A stretch of 7,355 nt of DNA, taken from positions 1 to 7,355 of the forward strand of contig NJEB01000071.1 in NCBI GenBank assembly GCA_002254975.1, read 5' to 3'. Of the stretch, positions 1 through 7,069 are shown one piece after another. The position numbers and the translations under genes are program-made. The notes beneath the pieces were generated by a model, which was not told where the DNA came from, ran no database searches, and worked only from the letters and a program-made list of their open reading frames with translations. Every line of letters begins with the position of its first letter. Position 1 is the first letter of the stretch. This DNA is from Candidatus Hecatellales archaeon ex4484_218 (lineage in GTDB: Archaea; Thermoproteota; Bathyarchaeia; Hecatellales; Hecatellaceae).

Positions 1-587
1 CTTGATTTCATAACAGTTTCAACAGTAATTTCCTGCCTAAATTGAGCTTTAGGGTTCATAGCTGCATAATAATGGTTTTTTACAGCAATTTCTGCTAGGT
101 CTTCTTCTTTTGCGCCATATTTCCACATGTAACCTGTTGCATGCATGGCATAATAACCTGGAAAAGTCATACCAAAATTTTCAAATTCCCAGAAATAGTT
201 TCCAGCCCTACCAATAAACTCTATTTGGACTGGTGTGGGGGATTCATACATTTTTTCTACACCTAAAGCTAAAGCTATGTCCACATATCCACTTGCAACC
301 ATGTTGTAGGCTACAGCTACAGCAGCACTACTAGTTGCACATGCAGCTTCAACCCTCATAGACCCTTTAGGTAGTAATCCACAATATTCAGAGCATACTA
401 CGGCAGGCAAAAATTCTGCGCTCCATCCACCAGCACATCCTGTGACTTGAAATTCTATGTCTTTAGCTTGAAGATTAGCATCTTTTAATGCTTCACCCAC
501 AGATTCCCATGCAAGCTCATCTATTCTTAGGTCAAATCTATTTCCAAATTTACTATGGCCAACTCCAACAATAGCTACATCCCGCAA
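1..587 (-). CDS. Thiolase (SCP-x/acetyl-CoA acetyltransferase type), N-terminal part, cut by left edge
   Basis: I translated this leftward reading frame by hand; 195 codons are visible and it runs off the left edge. It opens RDVAIVGVGHSKFG, the usual start of archaeal thiolase-like proteins, and carries the nucleophilic cysteine in VEAACATSSAAV (about Cys83). Further matching family signatures are ALGVEKM (about 107-113) and NPKAQF (about 178-183). The C-terminal half with the catalytic His and second Cys lies outside. In archaea this family makes acetoacetyl-CoA for the mevalonate pathway, usually beside HMG-CoA synthase and a DUF35 protein, or acts in acyl-CoA metabolism; which role applies cannot be told here. 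I chose the TTG at 587 because TGAGGTG (600-594) lies 6 bases upstream. An in-frame GTG at 596 would add three residues but overlaps that site. The gene is divergent from the FBP aldolase/phosphatase. Confidence 0.9.
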   Translation of the reverse strand, partial: MRDVAIVGVGHSKFGNRFDLRIDELAWESVGEALKDANLQAKDIEFQVTGCAGGWSAEFLPAVVCSEYCGLLPKGSMRVEAACATSSAAVAVAYNMVASGYVDIALALGVEKMYESPTPVQIEFIGRAGNYFWEFENFGMTFPGYYAMHATGYMWKYGAKEEDLAEIAVKNHYYAAMNPKAQFRQEITVETVMKS

Positions 588-596
588 CTTAAACAC

Positions 597-735
597 CTCA
601 ACAATAACGTTTACTTACTAATGTTTAAAAATCATGCTTATTACTTTTATCCTTAACCAGTTTTCTAGGCAAAACCTTATCTTTCTTAACTGTTAAGTTT
701 ACATTTAACAAAGAATATTTTAGGTGGTGGGTAGT
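597..735. promoter_or_regulatory. Divergent promoter region between thiolase and the FBP aldolase/phosphatase cluster
   Basis: About 140 AT-rich bases separate two divergent genes, so both promoters must lie here. For the leftward thiolase, TTTTTAAAC read on the minus strand (around 623-631) is a TATA-like box at about the right distance from a start of transcription near 600. For the rightward cluster, TTTACATTTAA (about 698-708) and CCTTATCTTT (about 675-684) are candidates, neither convincing. CTTAAC-T-GTTAAG at 685-697 is a perfect inverted repeat with 6-base arms, and more TTAAC words lie at about 652-656 and 705-709. A regulator could bind there. Box assignments are by eye only. Confidence 0.5.
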
Positions 736-1836
736 TTGGCTGAAAAAATAACTATAAGCCTAATTAAAGCTGATATAGGTAGTCTTGCAGGCCACCATGT
801 TGTTCATCCTAAACAGATTGAGCTTGCTAAAGAAAAACTTGAAGATGCAAAGAAAAAAGGCCTAATCATCGATTATTATGTTTTTAATTGTGGTGACGAC
901 CTACAACTTTTAATGAGTCATGGAAAAGGAGAAAGTAATCCTCAAATTCATGAATTAGCATGGGACACGTTTAAAGAGATTACAGAAAAAGTTTCGAGAC
1001 CATTAAAATTGTATGCTGCTGGTCAAGATTTGCTTGTTGAAGCTTTTTCAGGAAATATTCGAGGTATGGGTCCTGGTGTTGCAGAAATAGAGTTTGAGGA
1101 AAGAGCATCAGACCCAATTGTTGTTTTTGCAGCAGATAAAACAGAACCTGGAGCATGGAATTACATCCTATACAAGATTTTTGCAGACCCATTTAATACT
1201 GCTGGCTTAGTTATTGACCCATCTCTTCATCAAGGATTTGATTTCCATGTTTTGGATGTTCAAGAAGGCTTGGAAGTTAAAATTAGTTGTCCAGAAGAAT
1301 TATACGACCTTCTAGCTTTGATAGGAACACCCGGAAGATATGTGATAAGTAAGGTTTTTAGGAAGGATGGTTTACCTGCCGCAGCAGCAAGTACAACCAG
1401 ACTTTCCTTAATTGCTGGAAGATACGTGGGAAAAGATGATCCCGTATGTATTGTTAGAGCTCAACATGGTTTACCAGCTGTAGGTGAGGTTCTTGAACCT
1501 TTCGCATATCCGCATATCGTGGCTGGATGGATGAGAGGTTCTCATCATGGTCCACTTATGCCTGTTCCTTTAAGGCATGCTAAATGTACAAGGTTTGATG
1601 GGCCACCAAGAGTTGTTGCTTTAGGTTTTCAAGTTAACAAAGGAATGTTGGAGGGTCCTGCAGACCTATTTGATGACCCAGCTTTTGATAAGGCTAGAGC
1701 AATAGCAAATGATTTGGCTGATTATCTGCGTAGACATGGACCATTTATGCCTCATAGACTTGGACCGGATGAAATGGAATATACAACCCTTCCAGCTGTT
1801 CTTGAAAAACTAAAAGATAGATTTAAACCTGTTTAA
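736..1836 (+). CDS. fbp: Type V fructose-1,6-bisphosphate aldolase/phosphatase
   Basis: This bifunctional archaeal enzyme joins glyceraldehyde-3-phosphate and dihydroxyacetone phosphate to FBP and then removes the 1-phosphate to give fructose-6-phosphate, making gluconeogenesis one-way. Numbered from the TTG start, the protein is 366 residues, normal for the family. Metal and substrate ligands line up with the characterised Sulfolobus enzyme: Asp13 and His20 in KADIGSLAGH, Asp54 and Asp55 in NCGDD, Gln97 in AGQD, Asp134 in FAADK. YVGKD carries Tyr230, Schiff-base Lys233 and Asp234, the aldolase residues. The longest frame opens at GTG 724, but no ribosome-binding site precedes it, whereas AGGTG (722-726) lies 9 bases before TTG 736, giving the family-like N-terminus MAEKITISLIKAD. 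TPI follows 21 bases after the stop. Function confidence is high; the start choice is inference. Confidence 0.96.
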   Translation: MAEKITISLIKADIGSLAGHHVVHPKQIELAKEKLEDAKKKGLIIDYYVFNCGDDLQLLMSHGKGESNPQIHELAWDTFKEITEKVSRPLKLYAAGQDLLVEAFSGNIRGMGPGVAEIEFEERASDPIVVFAADKTEPGAWNYILYKIFADPFNTAGLVIDPSLHQGFDFHVLDVQEGLEVKISCPEELYDLLALIGTPGRYVISKVFRKDGLPAAAASTTRLSLIAGRYVGKDDPVCIVRAQHGLPAVGEVLEPFAYPHIVAGWMRGSHHGPLMPVPLRHAKCTRFDGPPRVVALGFQVNKGMLEGPADLFDDPAFDKARAIANDLADYLRRHGPFMPHRLGPDEMEYTTLPAVLEKLKDRFKPV

Positions 1837-3427
<1,591 letters not shown>

Positions 3428-3428
<1 letters not shown>

Positions 3429-3755
3429 TGAAAATCATGAAAAACCAGAAAAATAAAAAAGGTTTTAGTTGAGTTTGATGTTTTAACTAGTGAAAAAGAA
3501 AAAATTAATCCTTATAGTTTTTGTAGGGATGAGATAGATAGGGAAATTGTTGAAGTTTTACTTAGACTTGGAGGTGCAACAACCAGCGAAATAGCTAAAC
3601 AAACAGGAAAAAATAGGTGGCTTATTCTTAATAGATTAAAAAAACTAAGTCAAACATCAGAAAAAAGGTTTGGTAAACCATTAATTCATTTTTTGGCTGT
3701 TGAAAGAATGGGTAAAAAAAGAGCATGGTGGATAGATGAGAACCTATTAACTTAG
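3428..3755 (+). pseudogene. Small winged-helix DNA-binding protein with a frame break in an A6 run
   Basis: From about 3456 to the TAG at 3753-3755 a long open frame encodes a clear small DNA-binding protein: KKVLVEFDVLTSEKEK, then a helix-turn-helix core LRLGGATTSEIAKQTGKNRW-LILNRLKKL, and a wing-like segment ending RAWWIDENLLT. This frame has no ATG, GTG or TTG before the domain; it is closed by TGA at 3438-3440. A second frame begins at GTG 3428 (overlapping the DUF89 TAG by one base, with ATG at 3437) and reads KIMKNQKNK before stopping at a TGA soon after the A6 run at 3455-3460. Removing one A joins both into one protein of about 108 residues. It may be a sequencing error, a real pseudogene or recoding. 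It would be the fourth gene of the sugar-phosphate cluster, possibly its regulator. Confidence 0.7.
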
Positions 3756-3783
3756 CTTTATCCCTTATTTCTAATTTAAGACA

Positions 3784-4605
3784 TTACATTACACCAGTAA
3801 ATTTTTTTGGTTTGTAGGGTCTTTTTTCAAGAAAATCTTTAACTCTTTCCCTAAATTCTGGGCTTGTCCAAACTAAAGCTGTAATATCCCTAGCTAACCT
3901 TAAGGTTAGCATGCTTAGGTCAGTCCAAAATCGAAGAACAGATTTAGCAACTCTAAAAGCTTGGGGACTACATTTATCAATAATTTCTTGAGCAAGTTTT
4001 CTAGCTTCATCTTCAACCTTATCATCATCCACAACCCTATTAATCAAACCAAACATGTAAGCTTCTTCAGCATTCAACAATTTTTGTGTAAAAATTATTT
4101 CTCTAGCTCTTCTATCACCAATCAAAAAAGGTAAAAGCTGAGTTCCACCACCTGATGCTGTTGAACCTACACCCAACTCCGGTTGACCGAATTTTGCTGA
4201 TTTTCCAGCAACAACAAGGTCACACATCATCACCAACTCATTTCCTCCAGCAACACAAGCACCTTTTACCACGGCAATTGTTGGTTTACCTGTTTCCCTA
4301 AGCAAATCTAAAATTCTCCAGTAACTGTTAAACCATCTTAAACATTTATCAAAATCTACACTACTTATTTCCCTAACATCAGCACCAGCACAAAAAGCTT
4401 TACCCAAACCAGTAACCAAAATTGCTTGCACTTCCTCATCCATATCAGCCTTAACCAAAGCATCCCAAAATTCATCTGCCATTTCAGAATGAAGCACATT
4501 CAACCTTTCCGGATAGTTAAATTTAATCCATAACAGCCTACCATCTTCCCTATCTTTTTCCACAACCAACTTCTTATACGGTCCATAACTAATTTTTGAT
4601 TGCAT
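3784..4605 (-). CDS. Enoyl-CoA hydratase/isomerase (crotonase) family protein
   Basis: A full-length 273-residue crotonase-fold enzyme acting on an acyl-CoA thioester, most likely adding water to a 2-enoyl-CoA. The oxyanion-hole segment GKAFCAGADVREI is at about 68-80, and GACVAGGNELVMMCD holds Glu123. GQPELGVGS holds Glu143. The 20-residue gap between them equals that between the two catalytic glutamates of rat crotonase (Glu144, Glu164), which supports true hydratase activity. The stretch VGSTASGGGTQLLPFLIGDRRARE also recalls ring-opening 6-oxocyclohexene-carbonyl-CoA hydrolases and related enzymes, so an alicyclic or aromatic-derived substrate is possible. The ATG at 4605 has GGTGA (4616-4612) six bases upstream. 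It stands alone, convergent with the winged-helix gene and divergent from tRNA-Arg; the thiolase at the left edge is the only other CoA enzyme in view. Confidence 0.92.
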   Translation of the reverse strand: MQSKISYGPYKKLVVEKDREDGRLLWIKFNYPERLNVLHSEMADEFWDALVKADMDEEVQAILVTGLGKAFCAGADVREISSVDFDKCLRWFNSYWRILDLLRETGKPTIAVVKGACVAGGNELVMMCDLVVAGKSAKFGQPELGVGSTASGGGTQLLPFLIGDRRAREIIFTQKLLNAEEAYMFGLINRVVDDDKVEDEARKLAQEIIDKCSPQAFRVAKSVLRFWTDLSMLTLRLARDITALVWTSPEFRERVKDFLEKRPYKPKKFTGVM

Positions 4606-4655
4606 AAATATTCACCAAGAAAAATTTTTGTTAAATCTAACTATAACTTTCCCAG

Positions 4656-4665
4656 ATATTTAAAA
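4656..4665. promoter_or_regulatory. TATA-like box possibly shared by tRNA-Arg and the crotonase gene
   Basis: ATATTTAAAA reads as an archaeal TATA-like box on both strands. Rightward it lies about 50 bases before the mature tRNA-Arg 5' end, allowing a short leader. Leftward it would start transcription near 4634 and leave a roughly 29-base leader containing the GGTGA site before ATG 4605. It is the best AT-rich candidate in this divergent gap. No purine-rich BRE was clear on either side. Confidence 0.4.
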
Positions 4666-4709
4666 CTAAAGAAACCTTTATTGTTCCCATCTAACTCAAC
4701 AATAATCTA

Positions 4710-4784
4710 GGGCCCGTGGTCTAGAATGGATAGGACATCGGCCTCCGGAGCCGAAGGTCGCGGGTTCAAATCCCGCCGGGCCCG
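4710..4784 (+). tRNA. tRNA-Arg, anticodon CCG
   Basis: A complete cloverleaf folds by hand. The acceptor arms GGGCCCG/CGGGCCC pair over seven bases, with discriminator G at 4784. The D stem GTCT pairs with GGAC. The anticodon stem TCGGC/GCCGA encloses the loop CTCCGGA, putting CCG at 4745-4747 (reads CGG). The T arm is GCGGG-TTCAAAT-CCCGC. There is no intron and no encoded CCA, so the CCA must be added after transcription. G+C is about 68%, far above the surrounding DNA. Confidence 0.97.
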
Positions 4785-4893
4785 TAAAAACACGGTTTCA
4801 ACTTCCAAATTTCCTAAAATTTTTATCCACATGTGAAAAAACAAAAAGAAAATATCGGGAATTAATATTAGGAAATTGCTGTTTAAATCGATA
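4785..4893. other. Non-coding stretch after tRNA-Arg with small inverted repeats
   Basis: No gene is visible. AATTTCCTAA (4808-4817) and its exact complement TTAGGAAATT (4868-4877) form an inverted repeat with 50 bases between the arms. An 8-base palindrome CACATGTG sits at 4828-4835. TTTTT at about 4820-4824 may end tRNA-Arg transcription. ATTAATATTA at 4861-4870 is a TATA-like box about 28 bases before an ATG at 4894, the spacing expected of a leaderless transcript. In DNA this AT-rich some of these could be chance. Confidence 0.4.
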
Positions 4894-5048
4894 ATGGGTA
4901 ATATTCAAAAAAGGTAGAAATTCCTGGTGAACCTAAAAAATGGAGTTTGATTTTCTTGGAGTATTGGGAAGGTAAATTGTTGGTTAGGTTTTTGGATGAT
5001 TCATCCAGAAGATTAAAAATACTGTTTTTGGAAGGTTTAAAATGTTAG
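4894..5048 (+). pseudogene. Possible small ORF with a frame break in an A6 run (hypothetical, about 50 residues)
   Basis: ATG 4894 reads MGNIQKR and stops at a TAG just after an A6 run (4907-4912). The next frame is open from 4902 to the TAG at 5046-5048 and reads KKVEIPGEPKKWSLIF followed by LEYWEGKLLVRFLDD and RLKILFLEGLK, protein-like in composition. One extra A in the run would fuse them into a protein of about 51 residues. The open frame itself has no ATG, only an internal TTG. An ATG at 5042 overlaps its stop and opens a 13-codon reading (MLGKLKWLVYGVY) that ends at TAA directly before the membrane-protein ATG, in the same frame. I do not recognise a family. It may be a broken or misread small gene or chance openness. 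Confidence 0.3.
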
Positions 5049-5083
5049 GTAAGCTAAAATGGCTTGTTTATGGGGTATATTAA

Positions 5084-5701
5084 ATGGTTTTGTTTAAGTT
5101 GTTTGGTTTTGATGCTATTATGGTTTTTATCAGCTCATTTATTGCTTTTGCAATAGGTTATTATGCTGGGAAAGCTTTTAGAATGACTTCTGAAAAACTT
5201 TTACTTTATTTAAATTTAAGTTTTTCAATTTTGGGTGTTGGACTTTTAACTGATGGTTTAACAGCTGTTTATGCTTATTTAGCCTTAACATCCAAACCTC
5301 ATTTTAATGTAGGATTAATTCTTGTTGTTGGAAATTGGATACTTTCAATAGCTGAAATTGTTGCTTTTAGTCTTCTAGTTTATGTTTATGTTAAACAAGC
5401 ATCTTGGGCTGTTGGAAGTTTTGCATTAACACCCTTAATCTTTAAAACCTACAATCCTTTAACTGAAATGGTTATCATATTTTTGTTAGGTTATATTTCA
5501 CTTCAAGCCTTAACCAATTATAGTTCAAGAAAAGAAGCAAATTCTATGCTTGTTTTTATAGGTTTTATACTTATTCTTTTAAGCCATATATTTTTTTTCT
5601 TAACCTCAACATGGATTGGAAGCTACATTATAGCACATTTTCTCCAACTTTTAGGTTTTCTTAGTCTATTGGTTATGCTTTTAAGGGTGAATAGAAAATA
5701 A
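5084..5701 (+). CDS. Polytopic membrane protein paired with a winged-helix regulator, function unknown
   Basis: The 205-residue protein is almost wholly hydrophobic, with about six or seven membrane segments by eye: roughly 11-30, 40-68, 76-103, 109-121 (short, uncertain), 126-145, 153-175 and 178-200. It has no signal peptide and ends in the positively charged RVNRK, suggesting a cytoplasmic C-terminus. Histidines in the last two segments (His168 in LSHIFFF, His185 in AHFLQLLG) are placed as if they might bind a metal or heme or face each other; this is inference. The start ATG 5084 follows an in-frame TAA immediately, so it cannot be extended; its ribosome-binding site (GGGGT, 5072-5076) is weak. 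The stop TAA shares a base with the next gene's ATG. I know such membrane/winged-helix pairs from archaeal genomes but cannot assign a named family or function. Confidence 0.85.
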   Translation: MVLFKLFGFDAIMVFISSFIAFAIGYYAGKAFRMTSEKLLLYLNLSFSILGVGLLTDGLTAVYAYLALTSKPHFNVGLILVVGNWILSIAEIVAFSLLVYVYVKQASWAVGSFALTPLIFKTYNPLTEMVIIFLLGYISLQALTNYSSRKEANSMLVFIGFILILLSHIFFFLTSTWIGSYIIAHFLQLLGFLSLLVMLLRVNRK

Positions 5702-6000
5702 TGAGCTTCCCCAAACCCTCCAAATATAGGTCTAAAGTTCGAATTTATTTTGATATTTTAGAGGTTATTTGGAGGGAGGGTGGAAAAGCAAGACCAACAA
5801 AAATTCTTTATGGTGCAAACTTATCCTATGATAGACTTCAAAAATATATTTCCCAACTTAAAGAAAAAGGTTTTATTGTTGAATTTAAGGATGAGTCAAA
5901 TGGAATTGTTTGGTACGAATTAACAGATAAAGCCTACAATTTTCTTGAAGAATTTCGGAAAATTCAAAAATTTATGGATGCTTTTGGTTTTTCCATTTAA
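5701..6000 (+). CDS. Winged-helix transcriptional regulator, COG3432 type
   Basis: The 99-residue protein has the typical archaeal COG3432 pattern: KYRSKVRIYFDILEVI (helix 1, about 9-23), GGKARPTKILYGANLSYDRL (turn and recognition helix, about 28-46), KYISQLKEKGFIV and a beta wing EFKDESNGIVWYELT, then a C-terminal helix (about 76-93) likely used to dimerise. It should bind DNA as a small repressor or activator in the cytoplasm. ATG 5701 overlaps the membrane gene's TAA by one base, and GGGTGA (5685-5690) lies 10 bases upstream, so the pair is co-translated. The membrane partner may sense a signal or be the regulated output. Its stop lies two bases from the stop of the convergent Cgi121 gene. 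Confidence 0.88.
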   Translation: MSFPKPSKYRSKVRIYFDILEVIWREGGKARPTKILYGANLSYDRLQKYISQLKEKGFIVEFKDESNGIVWYELTDKAYNFLEEFRKIQKFMDAFGFSI

Positions 6001-6002
6001 AC

Positions 6003-6581
6003 CTATTGTTGGGTTGCAAGTAAAGCAACTCTTTCAACAACAAGCTTTTTAACAATTTCCTCCAAACCTAAACCAGCAAACATCTGAGTTTTAATTTCAA
6101 GATTTGAAATCCCAAAAACCTTTTTAATTATTTTAACCTTTTCCCTGTTAATCTCCAAAACTTTATTGTTTATTTTTCCACCAGTTAAACTTAAAATTTC
6201 ATCTAAAATTTTGGATGATTGTTCAATGTTAGAAAAAACAACCACAACCATGTTTTTTGTTTTAGAAGTTAAACCAACCATTTGAAAAGCTTTCCCAATT
6301 TGTCTTTGAGCAGAAACATAGATTAAAACTTCAACAGGTAAACTTCTTGAAATATTTCTTCCATCCTTAAAAGCTTTTAAAGCATTTAAAACAGCAAATT
6401 CAATATGCATTTTTCCAGCAATTTTATCAGCATCAAAAAGTTGAAAACTAACATCACCAATTTTTTCTTTTAATTTTGAAAACAAAAAATCAATATTTTC
6501 TATTCTAACATTTTCAACCCCAACAATAAAAACATTTTTTCTTAAATATTCAACAAGATTTTTTAGCTTTTCATTTTTCAA
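6003..6581 (-). CDS. cgi121: KEOPS complex subunit Cgi121
   Basis: Cgi121 is the KEOPS subunit that binds Bud32 and recruits tRNA by its 3' end, supporting formation of t6A37 on tRNAs reading ANN codons. The 192-residue sequence shows the family core: FQLFDADKIAGKMHIEFAV (46-64, with His59), NALKAFKDGRNISRSLPVE (66-84), VLIYVSAQRQIGKAFQMVG (85-103), then VVVVFS and a C-terminal helix LEEIVKKLVVERVALLA. The catalytic Kae1 and Bud32 are not in the window, so the complex must be completed elsewhere. The start is TTG 6581, preceded by AGGT (6593-6590) with 8 bases between; no in-frame ATG sits nearby. It is divergent from the Trm112-like gene, another tRNA-modification factor, and convergent with the winged-helix gene. 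Confidence 0.9.
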   Translation of the reverse strand: MKNEKLKNLVEYLRKNVFIVGVENVRIENIDFLFSKLKEKIGDVSFQLFDADKIAGKMHIEFAVLNALKAFKDGRNISRSLPVEVLIYVSAQRQIGKAFQMVGLTSKTKNMVVVVFSNIEQSSKILDEILSLTGGKINNKVLEINREKVKIIKKVFGISNLEIKTQMFAGLGLEEIVKKLVVERVALLATQQ

Positions 6582-6587
6582 CTTGTT

Positions 6588-6607
6588 AAACCTACCTAAA
6601 AAGGTTT
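6588..6607. promoter_or_regulatory. Small inverted repeat beside the Cgi121 start
   Basis: AAACCT (6588-6593) and AGGTTT (6602-6607) form a 6-base-arm inverted repeat with an 8-base gap. The left arm contains the ribosome-binding site of the leftward Cgi121 gene, so in its transcript the arms could pair and hide that site. With arms this short it may be chance. Confidence 0.25.
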
Positions 6608-6628
6608 GAAAAAACTCTTATGAAAGTT

Positions 6629-6650
6629 TTTCCCAAAATCTTTTGGGAAA
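6629..6650. promoter_or_regulatory. 22-bp palindrome between Cgi121 and the Trm112-like gene
   Basis: TTTCCCAAAA (6629-6638) and its exact reverse complement (6641-6650) flank a two-base TC centre: ten paired bases on each side with no mismatch. It ends five bases before the likely ATG 6656 of the Trm112-like gene and lies 48 bases upstream of the Cgi121 TTG. It could be a repressor operator, or an RNA hairpin that masks the Trm112 start. GGGAAAG in its right arm is the only purine-rich candidate ribosome-binding site for that gene. Confidence 0.6.
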
Positions 6651-6655
6651 GAAAA

Positions 6656-6943
6656 ATGAAAAGAAGATTGATGGATTTTCTTGCATGTGCAATCTGTAAA
6701 TCTCACCCTTTAGAATTGTATGTTTTTGAGGAGAAAGATGAAATAGTTGAAGGTTTACTTGTATGCCCCAACCCAGAATGTAAAATGTGGTATCCAATAA
6801 TTGATGAAATTCCTCATTGTCTCCCACCAGACCTAAGAAACAAAAAAGAAGATTTAGCCTTCCTAAAAAAATGGAAAGATAAAATTCCTGAAAAAGTTTT
6901 AAAAGAAGGAAAACCATTCAACCTATCCCAAGAAAAAGAATAA
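6656..6943 (+). CDS. Trm112-like zinc-binding methyltransferase activator
   Basis: From ATG 6656 the protein is 95 residues. The N-terminal MKRRLMDFLACAICKSHPLELYVF and central GLLVCPNPECKMWYPIIDEIPHCLPPDL match the Trm112 family. Four cysteines (Cys11, Cys14, Cys37, Cys42) form the zinc site and the Tyr-Pro-Ile-Ile-Asp-Glu-Ile-Pro stretch is the family signature. Trm112 proteins activate and stabilise several methyltransferases that modify tRNA, rRNA or release factor. A lysine-rich tail of about 30 residues follows. The frame could open at ATG 6620, but that would put MKVFPKIFWERK, encoded by the 22-bp palindrome, in front of the family start; 6656 (or ATG 6671) fits better. It is divergent from Cgi121, with tRNA-Glu 48 bases downstream. 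Confidence 0.85.
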   Translation: MKRRLMDFLACAICKSHPLELYVFEEKDEIVEGLLVCPNPECKMWYPIIDEIPHCLPPDLRNKKEDLAFLKKWKDKIPEKVLKEGKPFNLSQEKE

Positions 6944-6948
6944 CAAAA

Positions 6949-6956
6949 AATATAAA
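6949..6956 (+). promoter_or_regulatory. TATA-like box for tRNA-Glu
   Basis: AATATAAA lies about 36-43 bases before the mature tRNA-Glu 5' end, immediately after the Trm112-like stop. A-rich bases precede it, as in a BRE. Transcription would begin near 6979 and leave a short 5' leader for RNase P. Assigned by eye from position and composition. Confidence 0.5.
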
Positions 6957-6991
6957 CACCTCCACCCAACCATAAATTTTTAGCCAAAAAT

Positions 6992-7069
6992 GCTCCGGTA
7001 GTCTAGTCCGGTCAAGGATGAGGGCCTCTCGAGCCCTCGACCCGGGTTCAAATCCCGGCCGGAGCACCA
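6992..7069 (+). tRNA. tRNA-Glu, anticodon CTC, CCA encoded
   Basis: The cloverleaf is complete: acceptor GCTCCGG/CCGGAGC, D stem GTCT with GGAT, anticodon stem AGGGC/GCCCT around loop CTCTCGA with CTC at 7028-7030 (reads GAG), four-base variable region, and T arm CCGGG-TTCAAAT-CCCGG. The discriminator is A7066 and CCA follows directly at 7067-7069, so the 3' end is genomically encoded, unlike the tRNA-Arg in this window. No intron is present. The body is about 65% G+C. Confidence 0.97.

Noticed and set aside
980..1192. Minus-strand open frame of 70 codons inside the FBP aldolase/phosphatase gene
   Set aside because: It is the antisense of a strongly conserved coding region, its product is low-complexity (Gln- and Leu-rich), and it has no homology signal or ribosome-binding site.
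5042..5083. 13-codon reading frame directly ahead of the membrane protein, in the same frame
   Set aside because: It is too short to call as a gene and has no recognisable features; noted only because its TAA fixes the membrane protein start at 5084.
6620..6655. ATG 6620 as the start of the Trm112-like protein
   Set aside because: It would add 12 residues encoded by the palindrome ahead of the family's usual N-terminus MKRRLMDFL; ATG 6656 fits better.
6618..6917. Minus-strand open frame of 99 codons opposite the Trm112-like gene
   Set aside because: The plus strand holds the conserved four-cysteine zinc protein; the hydrophobic reverse product is an antisense by-product of AT-rich codons.
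4761..7057. Shared GGGTTCAAATCCCG sequence in the two tRNAs as a possible attachment-site repeat
   Set aside because: It is the conserved T arm present in both complete tRNAs; no partial tRNA copy, integrase or cargo lies between them.
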